Assembly (NCBI RefSeq): GCF_027172205.1
Contig: NC_070603.1
Coordinates: forward strand, 99,547,803 to 99,611,802
Reading direction: 5' to 3'
DNA length: 64,000 bases
Source of the DNA: Podarcis raffonei
Taxonomy: Eukaryota; Chordata; Lepidosauria; Squamata; Lacertidae
The position numbers were made by a program, and so were the translations under genes. The notes beneath the pieces were generated by a model. That model was not told the DNA's origin. It made no database searches and worked only from the letters and a program-made list of their open reading frames with translations. Of the stretch, positions 23,204 through 34,800 are shown piece after piece; the stretch's first letter is position 1; each line of letters begins with the position of its first letter.

Positions 23204-23284
23204 TACAAGGCAAGTTCCTATGTTCCTGATTCATAATCCTAATATGGGACCAGACTTGGCTTAGACCCTGAACCTTAAAAAAAA

Positions 23285-23570
23285 TCCTATTGGAGAGCCT
23301 TCGTGGTGCACTGGTTAGAGCAGAGCTTTCCAAACTGTGTGTCACAACACGCTAATGTGTTGGCTGCAGTGTGCAGGTGTGTTGTGTGAGCACTCCCAGT
23401 GCAGTGCTCCTTCTGAGGCTGGAAAGGGGTTAGTTTAATCTCTGGTTTGATAGTAAAACTGAATTACTGTGTCATGGAAATGATGCATGTCGAAAAAGTG
23501 TGTCACCAACACGAAAAGTTGAGAAAGCTCTGAGTTAGAGTTTCACACTAGGGCTAATGAGACCTTGATT
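23285..23570 (+). mobile_element. tRNA-type SINE head split by a hAT element
   Basis: ggagagccttcgtggtgcac and ctggttagag form a SINE head that continues at 23541 (tttcacactagggctaatga). The gap is the hAT element at 23321-23532. Confidence 0.6.
23321..23532. mobile_element. 212-bp hAT-type MITE nested in a SINE
   Basis: Begins CAGAGCTTTCCAAACT and ends AGTTGAGAAAGCTCTG. The flanks GGTTAGAG and AGTTAGAG are an 8-bp duplication with one change. Confidence 0.78.
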
Positions 23571-24283
23571 TAAATCAACACTCTGTCACAGAAGCATATA
23601 TTAAACAGTTACATATATAAGAACAGTTAATAGCATATATAAAAACATTTCTTTAAAAACAGTATTGGTTTAGAAAAACAGCATAATAGGTAAAATCAAA
23701 TCCATTGAGTTTGTAGTGCTGCAAAATCTTGGATTTTGTACTTATAAGTTACCTTCTATCTTTTTTTATTAAAAAAAGGCAAACAAGTGAATAGTTTTCC
23801 CACAGTAATTATATTCACACTCTTTCTGTCTGACCCTCTCATAAAAATGCACAGTTACTTTAGACCTAACTGCACTGTTAAACTGAAATTAGATTTTACT
23901 GCTGCTAGTTCAGTCATCTAGCAGAATTATACAGCTATAAAACATAGGCAAGCCTAACAACCATATCATAGTTTCCCAAACATTCAACCCAACTGATGTT
24001 GTAATGCTATCAACTCTTAGTGGGAGTAAGCCCCATTAAACTCAGTGGGTTTACTTCTGAGCAGACATAAATAAAAATGTATTTCTGTGTTTGTATGTTG
24101 TTTGAAACATAATTCTGTGTTTTATTTGTTGTAACCCGCCCTGGTACCTTGGAGAGATGAGTGAGTAAATAATAATACAACTAAGTATGTTTCCGGGGCC
24201 CACTGACAATATGAGATCCACCAAAGGACCATTTTGTTGGAGTCAGAAGAGGCAAATGCATACTGTTTGGCCATGTAAACATG
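23571..24283. other. Unassigned, with dispersed repeat pieces
   Basis: A palindromic CAATGGG/CTTACTCC-type fragment lies at about 23998-24070 and an L2-type tail at about 24095-24175 (ttgtaacccgccctggtacc). Nothing else recognised. Confidence 0.4.
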
Positions 24284-24605
24284 GGTAGGGAACCTCAAGC
24301 CTGGGGCCAAATGCTATCTAGCCCCCGGGACTCTCCATATGCCACCCCCCCCCCGGCTGGCCCCACTCTGCACCTTCCTTGTGTATTTTTGTCCCGCTGG
24401 AATGTGTCCTTGGATTCTGATTAAGCTTCTTGCTTGCCTTAATGGAGAATAGACAAGAGCGTATGAGGATACGTAGAAACTAGCCTATAGAACAAAGGTA
24501 ACGGCGGCAGTGATTGCTGTGCCTGCTTTTGCCACAGCGACGTTACAGCTCTGAAAAGGTTGCCAAGTAGGGAAAGTGGAGGCAAAATATTCCCCACCCC
24601 TGGTA
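24284..24605. mobile_element. hAT-like element, diverged
   Basis: Left end gggtagggaacctcaagc, right end attccccacccctgg, roughly inverted. No clear duplication; old. Confidence 0.4.
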
Positions 24606-24904
24606 TGAACCAAGAAAGCTGAACTCAAGAGAGGTTTTATCCTGGGTTAAATCACAAAACCAACTTTGACTATTTTGTGAATAATATCAGGTAATGGATC
24701 TGTTTATGTTAAATACACCTTCCCCAAAATTTAGCTTAATAGGGCCATTTCCATACGATGCACATTTGGATTGAAAGCTATCAAGAGGGATTTAAAACAT
24801 TTCCCTCCATGGTTTTCAATGCAGCCTCTGCAGGGGGTACTTATTGTTCTGGAAACAAGTAGCACAGCTGAGTAAATCTATAGGAGCCTGCTTGTGAAGC
24901 CTAC

Positions 24905-25162
24905 AGGAGCCAGTGTGGTGTAGTGGTTAAGAGCGGTAGTGTTGTAATCTGGTGAACCAGGTTTGCGTCTCTGCTCATCCACATGCAGCTGCTGGGTGAC
25001 CTTGGGCCACTCACACTTCTCTGAAGTCTCTCAGCCCCACTCACCTCACAGAGTGTTTGTTGTTGGGGAGGAAGGGAAAGGAGAATGTTAGCCGCTTTGA
25101 GACTCCTTAAGGGGAGTGAAAGGCGGGATATCAAGTCCAAACTCCTCTTCTTTTTCTTCTTA
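24905..25162 (+). mobile_element. tRNA-derived SINE with MIR-like core, copy 4
   Basis: Complete from aggagccagtgtggtgtagt through gaccttgggccactcacact to ggcgggatatcaagtccaaa and a CTT-rich tail. Confidence 0.87.
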
Positions 25163-25640
25163 TGGTAAGTTGGTATAAGATTAATTGAGGAAAGCTTGAG
25201 CAAGCATCTGAAATGTAAGGGAGGGGGCTTTCTTGCGGATTTTCAAAACTATGGAGTAAAGCACAGGTGTGCACCTCATAAACATGCTGAATACATCATC
25301 ACTGAGCCTGGTAAATGACAGTCAGCAGATGGACGCCACATCCCCAAACCTGCCCAAGGTGAACGTAAGACCAGCCTGCTGTTATCAATGAAGCCAATCA
25401 GAAGCGGCTGGTGGGGCAGCAGAGATGGGACACTGCTGCTCTCCCAGCTTCCATACACAGTTTGTTGCTGGTACTTACTGCAAGGAGGGGGGGCAAGGCA
25501 TGGAGAACTTGGCACTGTGCACAGAGCCATGCACCCCACAGCTTCTCCCTCTTCCTCCAGTAAGCGCCAATGACACACTGTGTCTGGACGCATGAGAGCA
25601 ATGGTGCCCCGCCTCCACCCCCACTCTCACCGGCTGCTAC
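25163..25640. other. Stretch with no recognised feature
   Basis: No gene recognised; short open frames lack signatures. Confidence 0.4.
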
Positions 25641-25690
25641 TGAGGCCAATGGCCCGTCTAGTCCAGCATCCTGTTCTCAGTGGCCAGCAG
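25640..25690 (+). mobile_element. Fragment of the CR1-group repeat seen at 150-745
   Basis: ggccaatggcccgtctagtc and cagcatcctgttctcagtgg match the left end of that repeat. Confidence 0.55.
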
Positions 25691-25693
25691 TTT

Positions 25694-25928
25694 GAAAGCA
25701 CGTCAAAGTGCAAGTAGATAAATAGGTACCACTCCGGTGGGAAGGTAAACGGCGTTTCTGTACGCTGCTCTGGCTCGCCAGAAGCGGCTTAGACATGCTG
25801 GCCACGTGACCCAAAAGCTGTCTGCGGACCAATGTCGGCTCCCTCAGCCAGTAAAGCGAGATGAGTGCCGCAACCCCAGAGTCGTCCACAACTGGACTTA
25901 ACAGTCAGGGGTCCCTTTACCTTTACCC
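25694..25928 (+). mobile_element. Short repeat ending in an RTE-like tail, copy 1
   Basis: Runs from gaaagcacgtcaaagtgcaa to cagtcaggggtccctttacc. The stretch cagagtcgtccacaactgga resembles the BovB 3' phrase gagtcggacacgactaaac. Probably a SINE mobilised by an RTE LINE; other copies are at 44846 and 54650. Confidence 0.55.
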
Positions 25929-26826
25929 TAGTGTTATCTTTAATACTATTCAGAGGCTGGGACATGCAGAGCTCTTTTCAACAATAACATGCAGATATCA
26001 ACCCTTATACTTTCTTCTATTAGTCTTAGTGCTAAAAATCTCCCGATGCTGCTTAAGCTATTATTATTATACTTATTAGACCCTGACTTTTCCCAAACTG
26101 GGGCTTAGGGCACTAAGGCTTGTAAAGACATATGAGTATATAGAACATTGCTGCTTGAGAATGAGAAGAAAGGATTTGACTTCCTAGAAGCAAAGCAGAA
26201 TGTTGCTATTTGGGCAAGTATTTAAGAGTCAAACTGCATATGATCCAAAGTCAGATGGATATGTTATTTTATTTATAAGAAAGAAGCTATGGGAAGCTTT
26301 AACGTGGAGCTCAGGGCTGTTTTTTCAGGGGCGAATTCTGTATGGTATATTTTACCTATTGAAGCTGGTATCAGCAGCCTGGAGCAAATACAGCTTTCTG
26401 AATGTAGGAGGATGGAGTGGGGTGGTGAAGAGATTACAGAAAACCAAGCAGTTTGACCCTGAAGTACACAGGCTGGTTCACGAGTGATTACTCCTGAGCA
26501 GAGCTGTGCTGGCATCAACCAAGTTATCTAAATCTTTCTGCTTAGCGCAGCAGTGGCAATCCTCTATATTTGAACTAAAGGGTGCCGTCATTATTGGACT
26601 TGTGAAGAAGATTTCAAACACTAGAATGGAAAGAGGGTGGGGAAAGGCACAATGCAGATGGCTGGAACCAAACTATGGGATGCCACAAAGCAGTTACATT
26701 GGTGCTAGGATACCTGGCTGAAAAATGGAATTACCTCTCCTTGCCCTCCACCCTTGGCTCCAGAGTGTTGGGGAAACCCCAGAACAAATTTAGGGGACAC
26801 AGGGAATCTGTGTTGCACAGTCATTG
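25929..26826. other. Stretch with no recognised feature
   Basis: Short open frames only, no signatures. Confidence 0.4.
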
Positions 26827-26834
26827 TGCTAACA

Positions 26835-27011
26835 CAGGGGTGCCCAAACTTTTTTCAAAGCAGGCAGATTTGATGAAGTGAACGTGTGTGAGAGCTGACC
26901 AAACTGAGCTTTTTTAAGGATTTTACCCCAGGACATATACTGCCACGGGGGCCAGATTAAATCGACCGGCGGGTCGGATTAGGCCCCCAAAATGGACTTT
27001 GGACATACCTG
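26835..27011. mobile_element. 177-bp hAT MITE with perfect 8-bp duplication
   Basis: Begins CAGGGGTGCCCAAACTTT and ends TTTGGACATACCTG. TGCTAACA occurs at 26827-26834 and 27012-27019. It lies just beyond the KBTBD8 poly(A) site. Confidence 0.88.
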
Positions 27012-27166
27012 TGCTAACAGAACTTTGTTGAGTACCACCCACATGTGAATGCTCAGTTTTAATACCAGACCACAGCCTTCCAGAAATGTGCTATGAACTT
27101 AAGACAATATTCATGCAAAACAATAAAAACAAAACAAAACACCGGAACCGATCATATTTGAACAGG

Positions 27167-27172
27167 TTTATT
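27167..27172 (-). terminator. KBTBD8: Probable KBTBD8 poly(A) signal
   Basis: AATAAA on the minus strand with a GT-rich downstream element (ggtgttttgttttg) 15-40 nt beyond. It marks the boundary between the repeat-poor 3'UTR and repeat-rich intergenic DNA. Confidence 0.6.
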
Positions 27173-30139
27173 ATAAGAAAAATTAACATGACATTAAGTA
27201 AAAATGCAAAAATTGTGCAATTATGGCAAAATGTTTAAAAAATCCACACATTTGCCCTCAGAGGACTACAGTACTTCTTACTAACATACCTGAGCACTGA
27301 ACTTCTGATGTCAATTCTAAACAGGTTTTGGAACACAAGGAGTTTTGATATTATGCAAACTACATGCACTGCACACACAACAAAGCCAGCTGTAGTTGGG
27401 TAGAGGGGCAGCCCATCAGGCACTACCACCACACAGCACCGCTTTTATTTCTGTGAGGCAAAGCAGTGGAGAATGCACTTGGCGGAGTGTTTCTTCAAAT
27501 CAAAAAGTTTTGGAATAAAACTTGGAATCGTTTTTCCAGCCTGTTTTCAAAAAAAAAAAAAAGCATTTAAAATGGAAAAGTAATGTCTCAAGAAGCTAAG
27601 CTAGAAGAACAATAAAAAGGGCAGATAGATCAAACATAGCCCTGCAGAGTTTAGCACAATTACAGTTTTGCCGTCTGTTCTCATGCTGTGCAGGGTTCGT
27701 TTTAAAATCAGATTTTTAAAAAAGCAAGTTTTATACTGGCAATTTTCACTAGATAATTTAGAAGCATGTAAACAACTAAAATGTCTTGGTTAATATTAAC
27801 TGCTTAAATTATTCATGCATAAGACTCAGTGTATTTCACCCCCATGGCAAAAAATTCAAGAGTTAGCTTTCAAACACGCTACGACCAACCCCCCAACCCC
27901 CCAGTGTGAATGGTTAGACAAAAAAGATCTTTGTATTTAGTGCAGATAAAAATGAAAATTAAGAACAAACCTACTGTAGAATTAACCACAGCATATTCTA
28001 TACATCACATGACAGGGTCATTTGCTAACTTAAACTATTTTTTTTTAAATTTCAAGTCAAGATTGACATTTCTACTAAATAAATACAGGAGATTGTCAAA
28101 AAGCAGCAACAAGTCTTGTAAAGATTCTCAACAGAACTTTTTTTTTTTTTTGAAAGACACGTAACACCTTCTTTGTAAAAAATAAAATACTAACAACTTT
28201 TATGGGAGGGTGCTTCAGAAAGTTTGCAGCTAAGAGGCTTACAACAGCGCAAATATAGCCAACTAAGGATTAAGAAAAGTTAAATATGTGAAAGCAACTG
28301 GATATGTGTGAACAGTATCCCCACCATTGACTTATTTCAGAATTTAGTCACAGCAACTATGCTTAAGACATCGAAGCCTTAGCCTTTTAGAGAAGCACTT
28401 GGAACTCACATCTAAGGCATTAGACTGCACCTTACCATTTGAAGCACTGGGTTCATGTTCAACTATCAAGGGAACATTTCACTGTCCTTCATTCTTTTTC
28501 CATCGCTATTTCTTAATAGCATGGGCACACAAGACAGCCTTGTCATGCTGAATGGAAACTGCTGAGCCATTCAGACACACTGCAGCACCAATTCACATCT
28601 CCAGTTGGCTACACAGAGACTAAGGTGCAGCTTAGATGCTGTAGGCATACAGACTATTTTGCACGCAGCACTGCTACTCCACGGATTAAGCATCATTGTG
28701 GCAATTTAGAGTTATGAACTTTTGCAAAGAAAAGTGAAGAAAAGCATTAGTTTTTTAGTTACCCAGCCTATATCGTTTACTAGCCTGACATCTCAATGCT
28801 GTTAAGAGAGACAACAATGAGGAAAAAAATATAAACACATCATGACAGATGCACACATTTTGTCTCTTATGTTCAGGTCACTGTACCTCGAGCACGGTAC
28901 ATAAAGAAACCCAAAGACAAAAGGCTTCTTGCTGAATCTCTGGAAGATGAGGTATGTAACAGAACGAGGCTTTATTGTCCTTTCAGTTTCACAGTTGTGT
29001 TCAATGTATTGTGCAAGATTTAAAACGTACAAACTCAAGTGGGATCATGTTAGCACAAACGAGTTGGGGATTACAAGTTGATACTTACTGAATATTCTAA
29101 ATGTAATCTCTTTAAACCACAGTTTCACTGACATGCGTATCTATAAAGTCAGAAATAGTTATCATCCTTGGGTATAAGGCCGGTCACCATCTTTCAAAGT
29201 GGAACTTAAATTGAATCAAGATGAAAGCAGGGCATGTTTCATTCTTGAGCAACCATGCTCCTCAACCTGTTCTCCCTGGCAAGGTATCACCAGTAAGAGG
29301 CCTACTATTAATGCTTAGATCCTAAAGAGATGTTAACAAATCCTTAGTCACTCCAAATGAAAAGCTAGAAAGTCTTCTTAGACCTGGTCTGTCCTTGACA
29401 TTAAGCCAGTAAAAGAAAAATATCAACTATGGCTTAACATAAATGAGCAGCATGCTTGTACATGGAACTAATGCAGTGCTTCTTTTATTCTTCCCCCATT
29501 TCCACGGTGCTGCTGGTAAGCAACCTGGAGTTATTATAACAACTGAACACAGGCTCCTTGTTTTCTTTCCTCCAAAATAAAGCAGGAGTAGCAAGCCAGT
29601 AACAAAAGGTTGGCTTCCAATTATTGTTTGTTTAGAGAGAAACCGACCACCGGCCTAGGTTTAGACATCATGAAAAACTTGCTTCCCAGCAGCACTGCAG
29701 GAGCTCACCAAGTGAAATGGCACAGTGCTCGTTCACATTAAGCCGGAGTTTATTTTTAACCGCTGTTTAAAACACCAGGGCTTTGTCCCAGTGTACTGGA
29801 TTCTTACTCTGTTCCAAAAGCTTTTATGTCTGGACTTCCTAAAGTGGCTACCCTTGGAGCACAAAGAAAGCTCAGTAGTGCAAACTTTCACATTATTCCA
29901 CAAGTAACTGGAGTGCTTAAAATCAGGCAACAGTTAGAAGGATCCAACGGTACTGGCCAAAGCCAGAACTGCTTCTACATTAAGCTGACTGGGGGAAACC
30001 ATTGTTTCATGAGAATTCGTCAGCTGCAAAGACAAGCACATGCCAAAACGGCAACAGAAGGAAACATAAGGTGATGAGTTAATATGCCATATTTTTGAAG
30101 GAAGGCTCAGTATTATTTTCCCAACAGCCAGCTCTCACA

Positions 30140-30235
30140 CAATACAATCTTATGCATGCTTACGTGGAATTAAGTTATTCCATGTTCAATGGAGTTTACC
30201 TCCCAGGTAAGTGGGAAAATAAGTGCAGCCTAACT
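30140..30235. repeat. Palindromic dispersed repeat in the KBTBD8 3'UTR
   Basis: tgcatgcttacgtggaatta, then tccatgttcaatggagttta and cctcccaggtaagtg. It is a degraded member of a common sauropsid palindromic repeat, with other copies near 24010, 44400, 48680 and 51970. Confidence 0.5.
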
Positions 30236-31345
30236 CAACTTATTATGGATGACAAGAGATGTCACAAACTACACTGTTAAGTCTTACTGGAGGATGGACA
30301 AAAAAGTGCATTCAGCGCTTAACCTTCTAAAAGCTGGAACAACTCTCCCCAAACTAACAGACATTAATACTTTGCCTATCCTTATTCTATGCAAGAACAA
30401 ATTTCACAAGAAAAAGTCAAAATAAAATAGAGGCTCATATACAAAGCACTAAGATACATGCTTAAGACTAGAGACATTAATACTAATGGAGTGCTGTAAA
30501 TTAGCAGTCCCATTTGACCCATTTCAAACTTACAAGTATTTAAAATGTGCTAGCACCATTGGGTTTAAGCCCTTTATGGAGTGACCAATGTGTTCAACTG
30601 CTTTTGAAGCTATACATTTAATTGGCAGAAAATGGTTCTTCTGATGCCACTGGAAGTTCAAGAGTAGACAATCACACACGCTAAAACTCACAGAAAAGGA
30701 GTGATGCAGCCACCTGAAGGAGGCGTTTTTCAAGGTGGTAGCTCATGTTCTGCTGCAAATTTTGATATTTCTGCAGTAGCTACCATAATTTATAAACATA
30801 AATATTTCAGTACCTTTATACATATGGAAGAGGTAAAAGGACCAGGAACTTGTCTATTTAGTGTCACTGAATCTAAAACAGCAAACTAGTGATATTGCCT
30901 CAGATTTTACCCGTATTTTAAATAAGTCACTTCAAACTTGCTCTCTTCACTTCAGCTATTCACGTTAGATTTTGCTCTCTGCGTTACCCCAATCCACCTA
31001 CTCTTGCTTTTAGTCAAACTGTCACTCTGAAACAACATGATCAAATGACTCTAGCAAAGAAAATGCTGATAATTGCACTTCGTAACCCACACCTTTCACC
31101 GCAGGAAAACATCCATTAGGAAACTAAACTACTAATTCCCTTCTCCCCACTGCAACCTTTAAAGAGCACCCATCCCCATGTAAAAAACCAAAAAAACAAA
31201 CCACCAACCATTTCAGCTCGCATTAAATACTGACAGAATTGAATTGGTTTTTTTCTTTAAAAACAGATTTTTCTGCTACCATTAAATACCAAAGTACTAA
31301 GGCCTTTTACCAATGAAAGGAGGAGGGGGTTGGGGACAGAAGAAG

Positions 31346-31809
31346 TCAAATAACTTTCTGAAGACACTGTGGATACAATTTAGCAACAGCACATTCAAAA
31401 TGACGTCCAAGATCCCAAAGCTTATCTGGAGTTTCATACACCTTCTGCCACTGGTCAGTAACTTCATCGTACTGATAAAGAGAATTCTTCCTGCTGGTTC
31501 TGAAGACGTGTTCTTCAACAGTGACTTGAGTAGCTCGGACAAACAAATGAAGTTTATTTTTGAGGACGACGAGTTTAATGTATGGATTGATGGACTGGTC
31601 ACATGGGAAATCCCTCTTTCGAGTCCACTTGTTCAACTCAATGTCATAGGCCTCTACGGTAAACATACGCTGATGGTTTCCACAGGTTCCAGCAATATAG
31701 TAGATGGAGTTGTTGTAGACAGCTGCCAAACCCTGGATCCTAGGCACAGTCATAGGAGTTAAGAAACCCCAGTAATCTTTTCGAGGATCATAGCAGAGAA
31801 AAAATTCTC
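31346..31809 (-). CDS. KBTBD8: KBTBD8 terminal coding exon (last Kelch repeats and stop)
   Basis: The exon follows a strong acceptor (pyrimidine tract then ccccctag) and starts GA GAA TTT TTC, completing the split Gly codon. It encodes EFFLCYDPRKDYWGF through VAKLYPQCLQKVI and the stop. The last Kelch blades carry the DLGRHFECAVAKLYPQC segment typical of KBTBD8. Confidence 0.96.
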
Positions 31810-34800
31810 CTAGGGGGAGAAAGGAAGAGAGACCAAAGCATAAGAACTTACAGTTTGCTCTAAGATGACAGTGGGCAAAGTCCAGAATACGAGATTTCCC
31901 TTTCTGGCTTTCCAAAGGACATCTCATCACAATGTCACCCTAGCTTAAGAGTCTCAAACTTTTAATGCATTTTTAAAATACAATTATTCTAGGACTTGTG
32001 TATGGTTACTCCACAAGAAATGCTGCTTTTTTGTTAGATATCCAATATACACCTAATGCAACCCAACAACAGAGGGCCACAACCTTCAACATGCCCAACT
32101 ATCTGCCATGCTGCCAAGGCCTGTTGAGAGTTTGGAATCTAACCACATTTGGAGGGCTACAGGTTCCACAGTATTGCTTCATACAGTGATAAAACAAAAA
32201 CAAAACCAGCCCATCCAATTTCCTAGATAGGCTTTTCTGACCATCTAGGACGTTGGATGAACCTGAATTTAAATAGTTAAATGGTTAAATTTAAACTAAA
32301 ATAGTAATTGTTATGCTTTCCTTATATATTAAACATGCTGGTGAAAACTCATTTATCCCAATTTAAGAGGTGAGTTGCATTAACTTAGGTGACAATCTTA
32401 AATGGGCTACCTAAATACCACTGAATTCCATGAACACTGCTGTTCATTAAAACCAGTTATCAGCTTTGTCCACTACAGAGAGTTGTACATATCAAACCTA
32501 TCTGAGTGGTGTGCACTGCCATACTTCACCATGTAGAACTTAATTACCGGTAGGCAGAAAACAGTTAAGATTTCCACATTAATTCACTTTCAGACATGTG
32601 ACTCCTGGAACAGCATACATTTTGCTGAAACTCACAGGAATATCACCACCACCACCATCATTTGGGATAGCTTAGTCGGTAGAGCATAAGACTCTTAATC
32701 TCAGGGTCATGGGTTAAAGCCCCACGTTGGGCAAAAGATTCCTGCATTGCAGGAGGTTGGACTAGATGACCCTCGTGGTCCCTTCCAACTCTACAGTTCT
32801 ATGATTCCATGATCATCATAATCATGCCTTTTACCTTAAAGTCCCAGGACAGATTGCAACAAGTACAGTATTGAAAACAGTTTAAAACAATTTCAATCAA
32901 TAACACCAGTGCAATAACAGTTTGGGTAAAGCTAATACATTTGACAAGATAAACCATGGTTTCTAAAGCATTTACATCAACCTTTTGCACTCACATCAAC
33001 CTTTTTACTTTTTATTCTATTCTACATCTACTTTTGAACATCAGTGTCGAAATAAGTCTCTTTGTGCTGTTTCACTGCAGATTTAACAGAGACTGATAAT
33101 AGCTACTTTCCCACTTGCCTGGGAAAGTTCAAAATACTCCAGGTTAACAGGTAATGACCCAGAGTCTCTATTTTGGAGCACCTCTCCAGCAAGGTCTAAC
33201 CTCTTTATATCAAAATCAGGCAAATCAGCTTTCGGTACATATGTAGATTATCTAGCTCAGACATAGGCAAACTCTGGCCCTCCAGATGTTTGGGACTACA
33301 ATTCCCACCACCCCTAGCTGATAGGACCAGTGGTCAGGGATGATGGGAATTGTAGTCCCAAACATCTGGAGTTTGCCTATGCCTGATCTAGCTGTATTTT
33401 CTTTGTCAGAAACTTTCCAATTTGTTTTGCAAACCACATTTCCAAGTGTTTCCTACCATTGGTAGATGTCCTTTGAATGTTTCCCTATTGAACAGAGCCC
33501 TTTATCTCATTTAATTTCTTGACTCCTGCTAACATGAGGTCCCCCCACTGGCAAAGCCCAGCTACTAATGGGGATAAGTTGTGTGGCATTTAAGTAGAGC
33601 ACAGGCAGAGAAGAGACTAAATAGTATTATTATTTCACTTGTAGGTTTTTAAGAGTCTGATTAGAGGTTTTATTTTCTGCACCTTTTTTGCATAAGTTTG
33701 AATATTCAGCAGGAAGGACACTTTTCTTAGGCTCAGAGGCCCTCTAGAGTCTAAACCATTACTTGACATGTTCTCAGGCAGAGCTGCAGCAATAAAACAT
33801 TTAGAATTTTGAACAAGAAGGACATTTAAATGCAACACCCGCCTATAAACAGTTCCTTTCTTGAAAATAGTTCACATCAAATTTTAAAATGGTTTAAGTT
33901 TAAAAACAGTTTCAGGGCCCTAGCAATGCTCATCCTCTGGTATAAACTCTCTTGACTCCCTTTTTTGCAGTAGGGAGGGGGAGTTTGAAGTGAAATTTGC
34001 TCAGTATAGGAAAAAAATGCCAAAGTATTATTTCTTTCTGATTATGAAGCCTCTTTACCGTCTGTTACGCACCAACTTGCTATATATGGCAAGATATCTG
34101 GATTCACTGTTAACTTCACCAAATCTGCGTTTATGTATATGTACACCCCCCCTAAACCTACAAATGCACTGGCACAAACAACTGGCCTGCATCTCTGTAA
34201 TATCTACTTTAAATACCTGGAAGTCAATATACCTAATCTATCAAAACTAGAAAAATTGAACTTTACTGCCTTGATAAAAGAATTAATAATGCTCAAAAAA
34301 TCGTCTAAGTTTACATTCTCGTAGCCGGGTAGAGTTTCTTTAGCAAAAATGATGCTCTTACTGCACAATCTTTCTTTATTCAGAGCTTAGCAATTCATTT
34401 CTCACATTAATTAGCCAAAAAATACTAAATTTTATTCATGCAAACCAGAGACCTCAACGACCTCATAAAACCCTTTATAGTCAAGAAAGGAGGAGGTATA
34501 GCAATACCTAACCTAAAAAGGTAAGGACTTTGCTCCCTTACTGACACAATATTCTTTTGATTTTACAAGGCTCAGACCAGGTCCCATGGTTAAAAAAGGA
34601 TGATACGTCAAGACTTTATGCATTCACTCCCTTATCAGAAAATGAACAAGACGACATCAAAAGACATTATTAACCCATTTCTAAAATCAGATTTGACCAT
34701 ATGGGAGACTGAAACATTTACCTTTTGATTTCCTTCAGTCCCAAGAACTCAACATTCTTCCTTGTGCACAGCAGCCAAATCAGGCTCATTTGAAAAGTGG

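Larger units (their letters stand above)
27150..31345 (-). other. KBTBD8: KBTBD8 3' untranslated region (about 4.2 kb)
   Basis: From the stop at 31346 down to about 27150 the sequence is AT-rich and, unlike the rest of the window, almost free of recognisable repeats, as expected for a constrained 3'UTR. The minus strand carries AATAAA at 27167-27172, followed by a GT-rich stretch at 27121-27150, a normal poly(A) site layout. A hAT element starts just beyond (26835-27011). AATAAA also occurs at 28971-28976 and near 29749, so shorter 3'UTR isoforms are possible. One palindromic repeat copy lies within it (about 30140-30235). The end is inferred. Confidence 0.7.

Noticed and set aside
32664-32735. 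tRNA-Lys(CUU) gene
   Set aside because: The acceptor stem is incomplete (gggata at the start does not pair with the end), the T-loop is changed and it runs straight into a CR1-type tail. It is a SINE head.
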